A stretch of DNA of 64,000 nucleotides, from positions 248,001-312,000 of the forward strand of contig JAJPKE010000017.1 of NCBI GenBank assembly GCA_021323855.1. The letters are read 5' to 3'. The stretch is from Chloroflexota bacterium. GTDB taxonomy: Bacteria > Chloroflexota > Ktedonobacteria > Ktedonobacterales > JADMIN01. Below are positions 8,271-15,985 of this stretch, piece by piece. A program made the position numbers and the translations under genes. Position 1 is the stretch's first letter, and each line of letters starts with the position of its first letter. The notes under the pieces were generated by a model, which saw nothing but the letters and a program-made list of their open reading frames with translations, did not search any database and had not been told where the DNA came from.

Positions 8271-9560
8271 ATGCCCGATAGATCTGATAAAATCGCCAAT
8301 CCTACTACTGATACACATGAAATGATAGACGATACGCCATCCAGCGCGCTGCCGCCACTGGCGGAGGGGACGCCGCTACGCTTTGATCTCGTGGCGCGCT
8401 GCGGGGAGACGGCGGCGCGGGCGGGCGTCGTGCAGACGCCACATGGCGCCATTCCCACGCCCATCTTCATGCCGGTGGGGACGCATGCCACCGTAAAGGC
8501 CGTCGGCCCGGATGACCTGGAAGCCCTCGGCGCAAGCATCATTCTCTCGAACACCTATCACATGCTGTTGCGTCCTGGGCCGGAGCTGGTGGCGCGCTTC
8601 GGTGGTCTGCACGGCTTCATGCGCTGGCCGCATCCCATCCTCACCGATAGCGGTGGCTTCCAGGTGTTCAGCCTGGGCAAGATGCGCGTGGTCAGCGACG
8701 ACGGCGTGCGCTTTCGCTCGCATCTGGACGGAGCGGAGGTGGTGCTGACGCCGGAACGGGTGATGGAGATCGAGGCGCAGCTTGGCGCGGATATCATCCT
8801 GCCGCTGGATGAGTGCCCGCCGTATCCCTGCCCGCCAGAGGAGGCGCGTGCCGCAACCGAACGCACGCATCGTTGGGCAGAGCGGGCGCTGGCGGCGCGG
8901 GTGCGTCCGCGCGATCAGGCGCTCTTCGGCATTCCCCAGGGCGGGATGGATGCCGAGTTGCGGGCGACCAGCGCCGCATTCATCGGTTCGCTGCCCTTCG
9001 ATGGCTTCTCGATAGGCGGCCTCTCGGTGGGTGAGCCAAAGCCGCTGATGTGGCAGATGCTAGAGGCGGTGATCCCGCAGTTGCCGGAGAGCAAGCCGCG
9101 CCATCTGCTCGGCGTCGGTTCGCCGGATGATCTGCTGGAAGGCATTGCGCGCGGCGTAGACATGTTCGATTGCGTGCTGCCGACGCGCACGGCGCGCACC
9201 GGCGGCCTCTACACTGCGACGGGCCGCCACAACATTCGCGCGGCGCGTTTCCGCGAGGAGCAGGAGCCGGTTGACCCGACCTGCGACTGCTACACCTGCC
9301 GCACCTTCAGCGCCGGTTATCTGCATCACCTGATTCGAGCCGAGGACGACGATAGCCGGGGCGAGTTGCTCTATTATCGCCTCGCCAGCATCCACAATCT
9401 GCGCTTTCTGATGCGGCTGGTGGCTGGCGCGCGCCAGGCAATCCTCGATGGCACATTCCCGGAGTTCCGCGCCACCTTCCAGGCAGGCTTCACGCCACCG
9501 AACCAGGACATCGCCACCGAGCAACGCGCCAAACGCGCCGCACGGCTGGGTAGCGTATAG
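8271..9560 (+). CDS. tgt: Queuine/preQ1 tRNA-ribosyltransferase
   Basis: 429 residues. Exchanges guanine 34 of GUN-anticodon tRNAs for preQ1 (bacterial enzymes) in queuosine synthesis, in the cytoplasm. Family hallmarks seen: MPVGTHATVK near the start, LTDSGGFQVFSL with the active-site Asp, GIPQGG, GGLSVGEP, the nucleophile Asp in FDCVLPTRTARTG, and the zinc site CDCYTC with a downstream His (AGYLHHL). The N-terminus is ~30 residues longer than usual. ATG 8271 is chosen for GAGG five bases upstream; ATG 8323 (MIDDTP) would give a more typical length. The next gene starts 86 bp downstream and may be co-transcribed. No other queuosine genes are in the window. Confidence 0.96.
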   Translation: MPDRSDKIANPTTDTHEMIDDTPSSALPPLAEGTPLRFDLVARCGETAARAGVVQTPHGAIPTPIFMPVGTHATVKAVGPDDLEALGASIILSNTYHMLLRPGPELVARFGGLHGFMRWPHPILTDSGGFQVFSLGKMRVVSDDGVRFRSHLDGAEVVLTPERVMEIEAQLGADIILPLDECPPYPCPPEEARAATERTHRWAERALAARVRPRDQALFGIPQGGMDAELRATSAAFIGSLPFDGFSIGGLSVGEPKPLMWQMLEAVIPQLPESKPRHLLGVGSPDDLLEGIARGVDMFDCVLPTRTARTGGLYTATGRHNIRAARFREEQEPVDPTCDCYTCRTFSAGYLHHLIRAEDDDSRGELLYYRLASIHNLRFLMRLVAGARQAILDGTFPEFRATFQAGFTPPNQDIATEQRAKRAARLGSV

Positions 9561-9646
9561 CGCGGTTGCCGCCTCATAGTGGATGGCGTAGACTCATAGC
9601 AGTGTTGCAGTCGCATAGTAGCTGGCAGAATAGGGGAGCGGAGACG

Positions 9647-10132
9647 ATGGACCTGAACGTTGTGCCGATACGCAAACCTGACGATATCAACCTCATCCTG
9701 GGGCAGAGTCACTTCATCAAGACGGTGGAAGACTTGCATGAGGCGCTGGTCGGCGCGGTTCCTGGCATTCAGTTCGGATTGGCGTTCTGCGAGGCGTCGG
9801 GTCCGGCGCTGGTGCGCTGGAGCGGCACCGACGACGAACTGACCGAACTGGCCCGCAACACGATGAGCGATCTGGGCACCGGCCACGCCTTCCTCATCCT
9901 GCTGCGCAACGCCTTCCCCATCAACGTGCTGCCTGCCGTGCGCAATGTGCAAGAGGTCTGTCGCATCTTCTGCGCAACGGCCAATCCCGTCGAGGTGATC
10001 GTTGCCGAGACGGAGCAGGGGCGCGGCATCCTCGGCGTGATAGATGGCTTCCACACTAAAGGCATTGAGACGGAGCAGGATATTGCGGACCGCAAGGCGC
10101 TGCTGCGTCGCTTTGGCTATAAGGCTGAATAG
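9647..10132 (+). CDS. Adenosine-specific kinase (DUF355 family)
   Basis: 161 residues, the usual size for this family. Sequence signatures include RKPDDINLILGQSHFIKTVE at the start, FGLAFCEASG, and a C-terminal NPVEVIVAETEQGRGILGV stretch. Members were described as adenosine-specific kinases from archaeal structures; the cellular role in bacteria is not established. ATG 9647 has a GGAG-containing purine run upstream. An upstream in-frame start adds unconserved residues. It lies between tgt and a zinc-ribbon protein, all rightward. Confidence 0.88.
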   Translation: MDLNVVPIRKPDDINLILGQSHFIKTVEDLHEALVGAVPGIQFGLAFCEASGPALVRWSGTDDELTELARNTMSDLGTGHAFLILLRNAFPINVLPAVRNVQEVCRIFCATANPVEVIVAETEQGRGILGVIDGFHTKGIETEQDIADRKALLRRFGYKAE

Positions 10133-10155
10133 CTGCTGAACCGCATCACATACAA

Positions 10156-10776
10156 ATGAGCGATAACAACAAAACCGTTCGCTGGGCGCCGCGCGTCAGC
10201 CCAACGAAGCTGCGCAAACTCTATAAAACTGATGCGCTCGGCCTGACCGACGAAGAACTGATAGATGAGGTCGGATTCGCGCTCTATGCCCGCTGCCAGA
10301 GCATTCTCATCGTCACGGAAGCGGCGCATGGGCGTGTGCAATGCCCGCAGTGCACACACATCATCCTGCGGCAACGTAGCGATGACGATGAGGTGTTGCG
10401 CTGCGCAGGATGTGGCTGGGAGATGCCCTGGCAGCAGTATCACCGCACCTGGCAGCATCAGGAATTGTATGCAGGCGGCGCGGCTGATGCGTTTGCGCGT
10501 TTCATCGAACGCTGGCCGAAATCGCGCACGCCGCAGGAGAAAATGCTGCTAATAGACTGGCTGATTCACCTCTGGCACTGGCAGGCACGCGAGGATCATC
10601 AGTTGGGCCGTCCGGTGGGTGTCAACCTCATCGAAGGCAGCCGGCGGCAGGCACTGGCGTTGCTGGATGAACTCAGCTACGGGCCAAACAGCACGCAAGG
10701 AATGAGCGAGACGCATGAGCAATGGCAGGCAACGTGGCAGCAGGTGCGCGCCGCAGTTAGCAACGCGAATAGCTGA
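10156..10776 (+). CDS. Conserved hypothetical zinc-ribbon protein
   Basis: 206 residues, no named family that I recognise. The start (VRWAPRVSPTKLRKLYKTD, then GLTDEELIDEVGFALYARC) looks like a conserved globular module. A zinc ribbon follows (VQCPQC, then LRCAGCGW, residues ~63-95). The helical C-terminal half has KMLLIDWLIHLWHWQ. No signal or membrane segment. The ribbon suggests binding to nucleic acid or protein. It starts 23 bp after the adenosine-specific kinase stop, so the two probably share an mRNA. Confidence 0.75.
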   Translation: MSDNNKTVRWAPRVSPTKLRKLYKTDALGLTDEELIDEVGFALYARCQSILIVTEAAHGRVQCPQCTHIILRQRSDDDEVLRCAGCGWEMPWQQYHRTWQHQELYAGGAADAFARFIERWPKSRTPQEKMLLIDWLIHLWHWQAREDHQLGRPVGVNLIEGSRRQALALLDELSYGPNSTQGMSETHEQWQATWQQVRAAVSNANS

Positions 10777-10859
10777 CCTCGGGACGATGGCAACGCCGTG
10801 CGCGCCATCCAAGTGATCTAGCGGCCATTATAACAACTTGCACTTCTGGTCGCATCACG

Positions 10860-11612
10860 CTAGCTCGCCTGTTCCACCAGTGAGCCTACCAGTACGATAG
10901 GTCCAGTGGGCGCAAGGCTACCACCTTCCGGTTCGGGCGTCACCGCAAGGGTATCAAAATCATGCCACGGCTCATCTGCGCGTACAATACTCACTCCTAT
11001 GCCCACACGGTTGATGTTGAAGAGAGCGTTTGGCAGCGGTTGACCGCCACGCAGCAGCCAGACCTGATAAGCGTTGCCGGCGCCTGGGTGGCGTAGGCCG
11101 CTGGCAACCAGCACCCCCGAAGGGCTGCCGGGCGACGCGATCAGCCGCGCGTACGCCCCCGGCGCTACATCTGTACCCGTCACCTGCCACACAACGCATT
11201 GCGGGTTGGCCAGCAAGTCGCGGAGCATGGCATCTACCTGCCCAGCCGGAGCAGGGGCGCTCCGCAGTGCCTGCAACAGCCGGCGGAGTGGGCTGCGTGG
11301 CAGCGCAGACCCTATCTGCGGCTCCGGCTCCGTTCTATGGCGCTCGCTGTCTTCACGAGGAGGCAAACTGCTATGTTTCATAGTGGCTTTCTCTTCGGCA
11401 ATGCGCGCCAGTACCCGGCTGCGTAGCGAAGGCGGTGGCGCGACCTCCGGTGCCGCGTACAGCAGCAGCTCCGCGCTCTGTTGAGCCTGAAGAACAAGCT
11501 CACGGCACAAGATGCACTCGTCTAGATGGCGGTCCACCGCGTCCACCTCGTCTTCTTCGAGCGCACCGAGCACATAGGCATCTACGAGGTCATCTATATG
11601 TTTGTTCTGCAT
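10860..11612 (-). CDS. Zinc-binding anti-sigma factor (RskA-like)
   Basis: 250 residues. The N-terminal anti-sigma domain has the zinc motif HLDECILC (H-x3-C-x2-C, residues ~29-36) after LVDAYVLGALEEDE. The C-terminal ~110 residues (VWQVTGT, VLVASGLRHPGAGNAYQVWL, then GGSLAPTGPIVLVG) match the RskA extracytoplasmic domain. The linker between them is Arg/Pro-rich and has no convincing transmembrane helix, which is odd because RskA proteins normally span the membrane. It begins 6 bp after the ECF sigma gene, so it should hold that sigma inactive. Confidence 0.85.
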   Translation of the reverse strand: MQNKHIDDLVDAYVLGALEEDEVDAVDRHLDECILCRELVLQAQQSAELLLYAAPEVAPPPSLRSRVLARIAEEKATMKHSSLPPREDSERHRTEPEPQIGSALPRSPLRRLLQALRSAPAPAGQVDAMLRDLLANPQCVVWQVTGTDVAPGAYARLIASPGSPSGVLVASGLRHPGAGNAYQVWLLRGGQPLPNALFNINRVGIGVSIVRADEPWHDFDTLAVTPEPEGGSLAPTGPIVLVGSLVEQAS

Positions 11613-11618
11613 CTACGT

Positions 11619-12251
11619 TCACCCCACCTCGTCTACGCCGTCTACGCCTGCAGCTACCAATAGCTCACGCAGCCGTTGCATTCCTACCCGAATACGGCTC
11701 TTGACTGTGCCGAGCGGCTCTCCCTGTGCGGCGGCCACTTCGGACTGAGAGAGTCCACCGAAGAAGGCCAACTCGATTGCATGGCGCTGTGGCACGGGCA
11801 GTTGGGCTAACGCGCGCTGCACCGCATCGGCGCGCTCCCGTATGCCGGCAGCACGTGCAGGATCACTCTCATCACTGGTATCTGCCAGTCCGGCACTTGT
11901 CGCTTCCCAATCGGCGTCAGGGGCAACAACTGGCCGGCTCTGACGCCGCCGAAGTTCGTTGAGCGCGAGGTTATGCGCGATGCGTAGCAGCCATGTGCTG
12001 ACGCGCCCGCGTGCCGGCTGGAAGCTAGCCGCGCTGCGCCAGAGGCGCACAAACACCTCCTGGGTTAGCTCTTCAGCCGTCGCGCCATCGTGTACGATAC
12101 GCAAACACAGGGAGTAGATGGCTTGGCCGAAGCGGTCGTAGAGCTGCCCCAGGGCATCTTCATCACCTCCGGCCACACGTTCAACCAACTTGGCGTCATC
12201 GAAAGTGGGTTCGAACAGAGCGCCCTTCTCCCTTCTGTCATACCTACACAT
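11619..12251 (-). CDS. ECF-type sigma-70 factor (SigK/RpoE-like)
   Basis: 210 residues. Region 2 reads LYDRFGQAIYSLCLRIVHDG, then AEELTQEVFVRLWRSA, and STWLLRIAHNLALNELRR. Region 4 has LPVPQRHAIELAFFGGLSQ, then EVAAAQGEPLGTVKSRIRVG, the helix-turn-helix that contacts the -35. There is no sigma 1.1 or region 3. It directs RNA polymerase to a stress regulon and is transcribed together with the downstream anti-sigma gene. ATG 12251 is used; the extra N-terminal residues (CRYDRREKG) may not be real, and a later start near FEPTFDD is possible. A clear self-recognised promoter was not found. Confidence 0.92.
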   Translation of the reverse strand: MCRYDRREKGALFEPTFDDAKLVERVAGGDEDALGQLYDRFGQAIYSLCLRIVHDGATAEELTQEVFVRLWRSAASFQPARGRVSTWLLRIAHNLALNELRRRQSRPVVAPDADWEATSAGLADTSDESDPARAAGIRERADAVQRALAQLPVPQRHAIELAFFGGLSQSEVAAAQGEPLGTVKSRIRVGMQRLRELLVAAGVDGVDEVG

Positions 12252-12441
12252 CCAGGTGCCGCGCCGATGAATCCGGTCTCATAATAGGTGAGTGGGTGGA
12301 ATGTTCGTCTCTATGATACCGCATGCGTGCCTCTGCGTCGCGCTCGAGTCCCCCTCTGCTAACTCCTCCGCTTTTCACCTCATTCTTTGTCGCCTGCCGT
12401 CCATGAGTCTAGATGTCGCTGATTTCGTTCGCTGAAACAGC

Positions 12442-12478
12442 GAAGCCACCAAACCCGTGTGAGAGGGCCGGTGGCTTC
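12442..12478 (-). terminator. Hairpin terminator candidate
   Basis: GAAGCCACC (12442-12450) pairs perfectly with GGTGGCTTC (12470-12478). It lies just past the stop of the leftward DUF4383 gene. The T-tract on the minus strand is weak (GCTGTTTC), so strength is uncertain. The rest of 12252-12525 holds nothing clear. Confidence 0.45.
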
Positions 12479-12525
12479 TGGCAGGCTTTTAGACTATCAA
12501 ATGTAGGCAGGATCGAGTAGACCGC

Positions 12526-12945
12526 TTACTGTGCGACCGCGCCGACCTGGGGTCGGCTCGTCAGCGCATACGTTCCCAGCGCAAGCACTGTGATCGCCAG
12601 GTGGAGCGCGTTATCAGCACCGTTGATTGGGACGATCCCTAGCAGGCTGCCATGAGAGTCGAAGAGTAGCCCCGTGATACCAATCAACGAGACCAACGCA
12701 TAGACGATGCCGAAGACGAGAAAGTACATGCGCGCATATGCCCCTCTGCCATAGAGACCAGCCGCTAGCGCCACTGCCCCTGTCGCCAAGTGGATGACGT
12801 TATGTAGCGGATTGATGGCGAAGATGCCCAGGAGCAGGGTATAGCTGGTCCCGGATGGCCCAGCCGTGTTCACTGCTGGAACGAAGCCAAGAATACCGAC
12901 TACGAGCATGACAATGCCGAAGATAACCGCAACCTGTTTTGCCAT
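12526..12945 (-). CDS. DUF4383 membrane protein
   Basis: About 139 residues with four hydrophobic helices. AVIFGIVMLVVGILGFVP at the start, NPLHNVIHLATGAVALAAG in the middle and GADNALHLAITVLALG near the end are the DUF4383 repeat-like pattern, with conserved H in each half. Function unknown. ATG 12945 (MAKQV) is preferred over longer in-frame starts because family similarity begins there; GGAGAGG lies 13 bases upstream. Three 9-bp tandem repeats occur 80 bp upstream of the start. Confidence 0.85.
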   Translation of the reverse strand: MAKQVAVIFGIVMLVVGILGFVPAVNTAGPSGTSYTLLLGIFAINPLHNVIHLATGAVALAAGLYGRGAYARMYFLVFGIVYALVSLIGITGLLFDSHGSLLGIVPINGADNALHLAITVLALGTYALTSRPQVGAVAQ

Positions 12946-13023
12946 GATAATCACCATTCCTCTCCGGGGGAACATGCCCCGGCTCTGCGAAGCGTGGCGC
13001 GTCCACGCTTCGCGCTTGCTATG

Positions 13024-13050
13024 CCGAATGACCCGAATGACCCGAATGAC
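13024..13050. repeat. 9-bp tandem repeat x3
   Basis: CCGAATGAC repeated exactly three times, upstream of the DUF4383 gene. One of several such repeats at gene borders in this window. Confidence 0.85.
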
Positions 13051-13105
13051 CCAAGCGAGACCAGTACCTGCGACGCGCCTGGTGCATGAGCCGCCCTTTC
13101 CGGCC

Positions 13106-13606
13106 TCAGCGCCATCGCACACCCACGTCGAAGGCAACCCGAACAGCGGCCTGCCCCGGCGCCACGATAACGATAGTCAGTTGCCATGATCCGGCCATGC
13201 TGAACAAGAGGTGTACGCGATACCGACCGCCACCCTGCGTCGCAGCGGTCACATCGGGAACGGGCATCGCCATCGTCATCATGTCGGCACGTACCTGCAC
13301 CGCTGCGTCTGTGAGTGGATGGCCGGAGCTGTCATGCACTTCGAGTGACACGATGTTGTCATCGCCCGTCACGAGCTGACCTGAGTCCGCGTAGAGCGTG
13401 ACAACATAGGGTCCAGCGGCAGCCTCCATCTTCGGCGGCGTGGCGGCGGGCGGAACAAGCAATGCACCCAAGCCCAGGTGTATCCATGCCAGCATCAACA
13501 AGACCGATACGCCACTGCCGACGATCAACCCCTGCATGATCCGGTCGCCGCGTCGCGTCCGCCGCGAGATCACCTTGATGGCTGGCCGCGCTATCTGGAT
13601 CTGCAT
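13106..13606 (-). CDS. FixH/YtkA-like membrane protein
   Basis: About 166 residues from ATG 13606, which has GGAGGAAA upstream. One N-terminal transmembrane helix (LIVGSGVSVLLMLAWIHLG) anchors an Ig-like beta domain (YVVTLYADSGQLVTGDDNIV, then VRADMMTMAMPVPDV, then MAGSWQLTIVI). The layout and the Met-rich MMTMAMP strand resemble YtkA/FixH-type domains found with copper-handling or oxidase genes. No such partner is next to it here. Probably faces the outside of the membrane. Role inferred only from the fold. Confidence 0.75.
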   Translation of the reverse strand: MQIQIARPAIKVISRRTRRGDRIMQGLIVGSGVSVLLMLAWIHLGLGALLVPPAATPPKMEAAAGPYVVTLYADSGQLVTGDDNIVSLEVHDSSGHPLTDAAVQVRADMMTMAMPVPDVTAATQGGGRYRVHLLFSMAGSWQLTIVIVAPGQAAVRVAFDVGVRWR

Positions 13607-13880
13607 CGCCGTTTCCTCCCATCTCCAGTCTCTGTCGCACCCAGTACTCAGATATTCAGGCGATTGGGCACGCAGACGCCCATTGCGTCTGGTCATAATG
13701 CTGTACCCGCAGCTGGGCAGATCGGATGATAGGCAGTGACGGTCGGCATATATCAGGCGCTAAAGCGCAGGGATGAAACGCCTCGGCACGATATCCACGA
13801 TATCATGCGGCCTATAAAGCTGACTTCCTGCTCAAGACAAATCTGCACATCTGATGAAATACACTATGAGGTGGCAACCA

Positions 13881-13910
13881 TTGACATGGCTATTGCCGCA
13901 TACCTACAAT
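13881..13910 (+). promoter_or_regulatory. Promoter of the PAP2-like gene
   Basis: TTGACA (13881-13886) and TACAAT (13905-13910), 18 bp apart, ending 63 bp before the ATG. The rest of 13607-13973 shows no gene. Confidence 0.7.
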
Positions 13911-13973
13911 GAGCCGGGATTAGTATGCGTTTTGCTGCTATTTCGCAGGCTTTTTTGAGAAACGAGTCACGCT

Positions 13974-14600
13974 ATGCAGTTGGAGACAGCGGAACAGCCA
14001 TCTACCCGTGCTGAGGTGGCGCGATGGGTTTCGATCATCGTGCATCCGATTGCGTTCCCGCTCCTCGCCCTGGGAATCGCCCTCTATCTGGCCACGAACT
14101 CACTTACGTCTACACTCGGCTGGCTGGTGCTGGCGATGGCGCTGACCTCCCTGCCGGTGACGTTTGTGGTGGTGCTTCAGGTTATTCGCCGCAAATGGAC
14201 CGATCTCGATGTCAGTGTTCGCAAGCAACGCTACGCGCTCTATCCTTTCGGCATCGCCTGTATGCTGCTGCTGACGCTCTCCTATGCGCACTTCGATGCG
14301 CCAACAGTTGCCGTGCGCTCCGGCTATGCGCTGGTCATCGCCAATATCGTAGATGGATTGGTCAACTTCCTGTATAAGGTCAGCGCGCATGCCACCGGCG
14401 CCGCCGCCAGCGCCGCGCTGATCTGGATTGCCGCGCCGTTCTTCGGCCTCTCAGTGCTGGCGACCATCGCTGCGTTGCTGGTGGGCTGGTCGCGGGTGGA
14501 ACTCAAGCGACATACCTGGGGTCAGGTGTTGCTCGGCTGGTCCGTCGGCGTCGCCGCAATGGTCGTCGCCTTCAACCTGCCATTCCCGACGCGCTTGTAG
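13974..14600 (+). CDS. PAP2-superfamily-like membrane protein
   Basis: 208 residues, about six hydrophobic helices. KVSAHATGAAASAAL (about residues 138-152) and GWSRVELKRHTWGQVLLGW (about 167-185) match the later phosphatase motifs of membrane PAP2 enzymes, with the catalytic-type His residues; the first KxxxxxxRP motif is not obvious (RKWTDLDVSVRKQR stands near its place). It may act on lipid phosphates in the membrane or may lack catalysis. Its last 29 bp overlap the convergent TMEM175-like gene. Confidence 0.75.
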   Translation: MQLETAEQPSTRAEVARWVSIIVHPIAFPLLALGIALYLATNSLTSTLGWLVLAMALTSLPVTFVVVLQVIRRKWTDLDVSVRKQRYALYPFGIACMLLLTLSYAHFDAPTVAVRSGYALVIANIVDGLVNFLYKVSAHATGAAASAALIWIAAPFFGLSVLATIAALLVGWSRVELKRHTWGQVLLGWSVGVAAMVVAFNLPFPTRL

Positions 14601-15381
14601 GGGATTCATGTTTCCGGGGTCTTTTCGGCCAGGCGAAGACGGCGGCCAGCGCAATGTTGATCGCCAGGCTGATGGGAACATTGATGAACGCCATCACCAG
14701 CGCAAGGAGATAGGGTAACGGGCCGAGACGGAAGCGCCGCCAGACCTCCTCGCCGAAGTGCGGCGGCAGCGTGGGGTCCAGCAAACGCCGGTTCTTGGTT
14801 GCATAACGCCAGACCAATTGGAAGCAGAGCGCAAGGATGAAATACGTCGCCGCATAGACGGCTGCCGCGACATGCTGGTCGGTGGATTGGACGAGCAGAG
14901 TACCCCCTGGACGGTCCAGGTAGGTGGCGAGCAGGGATGTCGGAAACGGCACGATGGTGACAAAGAGCAGCAACAGCCCATTGATGAGCAAGAAGTTCTG
15001 GTCAGTACGCTTGATGTAGCGGAACAGATAATGATGGTTGGCCCACATAATCAGGATGAAGCTGAAGCTGATGATGTAGGAGAGATAGGTCGGCCACTGG
15101 CTCGCCAAAAAGTTGAGCAGGCTGCCCTTGAGGGCGCCTGGGTCCGGCACTTTGAGGTTCAGCACCAGCAGCGTAATGGCGATGGCAAAGACGCCGTCGC
15201 TGAACGCTTCGAGCCGCCCGGTATCGGTCTGGTCTTGCAGCGCCGCTTCGGTTTCCTCGACCGTTTCTTCGACCAACTGCTGGTCATATGAGGTGAACGG
15301 CGTCTCCGAGGAAGGCGGTGATTTCCGCGATGTCTTCGGCTCTTCTTGCATATCGGGCATAAAGGCCGGTTCTCCCCACAT
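14572..15381 (-). CDS. TMEM175/DUF1211-family potassium channel-like protein
   Basis: 269 residues. After a ~55-residue acidic, charged N-terminus comes RLEAFSDGVFAIAITLLVLN, the signature of helix 1 in TMEM175 proteins (R..xFSDGVFAIA), followed by five more membrane helices. Bacterial members form tetrameric potassium-permeable channels. A single six-helix repeat is normal for bacteria. ATG 15381 or the in-frame ATG eight codons later may be used. The 3' end overlaps the convergent PAP2-like gene. Confidence 0.9.
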   Translation of the reverse strand: MWGEPAFMPDMQEEPKTSRKSPPSSETPFTSYDQQLVEETVEETEAALQDQTDTGRLEAFSDGVFAIAITLLVLNLKVPDPGALKGSLLNFLASQWPTYLSYIISFSFILIMWANHHYLFRYIKRTDQNFLLINGLLLLFVTIVPFPTSLLATYLDRPGGTLLVQSTDQHVAAAVYAATYFILALCFQLVWRYATKNRRLLDPTLPPHFGEEVWRRFRLGPLPYLLALVMAFINVPISLAINIALAAVFAWPKRPRKHESPTSASGMAG

Positions 15382-15392
15382 GAGATAAATAG

Positions 15393-15420
15393 TAGGGGCA
15401 GACAGGACTATCTGCCCCTA
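15393..15420. terminator. Perfect 10-bp hairpin
   Basis: TAGGGGCAGA (15393-15402) pairs with 15411-15420 around 8 nt. It lies just upstream of the TMEM175-like start and after the UBP gene stop; no T-run follows. It may be part of the repeat cluster beside it. Confidence 0.4.
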
Positions 15421-15439
15421 CCAGTCGTTATCCCTACGC

Positions 15440-15553
15440 TCGGCTTTGAAAAGCCGGAGTACAGGCGACAGGCTAAAGCCTGAATAAATGCCGTGACGTG
15501 CCACTCTCGGACTTCAGTCCGGTTTTCCGTGCGCCGGCACTTCAGTGCCGCGA
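15440..15553. repeat. Multi-hairpin dispersed repeat (family H), copy A
   Basis: Contains in order CGGCTTTGAAAAGCCG, GGCTAAAGCC, GGACTTCAGTCC and CCGGCACTTCAGTGCCG, four short hairpins. The same order of hairpins recurs at 23004, 28387, 33583 and (half) 44780. Confidence 0.75.
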
Positions 15554-15566
15554 CAGCCGCTACACA

Positions 15567-15830
15567 TTACACATACGTCTCGTCTACATAGCACCAGCGC
15601 CAATCTTCCCCCGGCTGGAAGGATTGCATGATGGGGTGTTGTGTCTCATGGAAGTGTTTGGTCGCATGCTTGTTCTTGGAACTGTCGCAGCAGCCGACAT
15701 GCCCACATTCCAGGCACATGCGCAGGTGAACCCAGCTATCGCCGGTTTTCAGGCACTCTTCGCAGCCCTGCGCGCTCGGTGTCACGTCGTGGATGTGGTC
15801 CAGGTGAGTGCATTGCGCTTGCGTCGCCAT
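15567..15830 (-). CDS. UBP-type zinc-finger protein
   Basis: 87 residues. A stand-alone zf-UBP domain: CTHLDHI, then GCEECLKTGDSWVHLRMCLE, CGHVGCCDSS and HFHETQHPIMQSF, with the usual pattern of Cys and His zinc ligands, and WRWCYVDE at the end. In eukaryotes this domain binds the ubiquitin C-terminus; single-domain bacterial versions have no proven ligand. ATG 15830 has AAGGAGAAAG upstream; a longer frame to 15914 has no support. A 22-bp palindrome lies ~110 bp upstream. Confidence 0.9.
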   Translation of the reverse strand: MATQAQCTHLDHIHDVTPSAQGCEECLKTGDSWVHLRMCLECGHVGCCDSSKNKHATKHFHETQHPIMQSFQPGEDWRWCYVDETYV

Positions 15831-15941
15831 TGGTCTTTCTCCTTGTGTTGTTCCTGATGGTAGTGCGTGATGAAGGCACAGACCAATTCTATGTCTCACA
15901 CGCACAGCGTCCACTGCTCAGAGCATACACATCTTATGCCA

Positions 15942-15963
15942 GTCTGACTGATGTCAGTCAGAC
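15942..15963. promoter_or_regulatory. Perfect 22-bp palindrome, operator candidate
   Basis: Arms GTCTGACTGA and TCAGTCAGAC around TG. Perfect 10-bp arms with a 2-bp centre are typical of TetR-family sites. It lies upstream of the UBP zinc-finger gene and just past the peroxidase stop. Confidence 0.5.
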
Positions 15964-15985
15964 GCCAGTTGTCGCAACAATTCAC

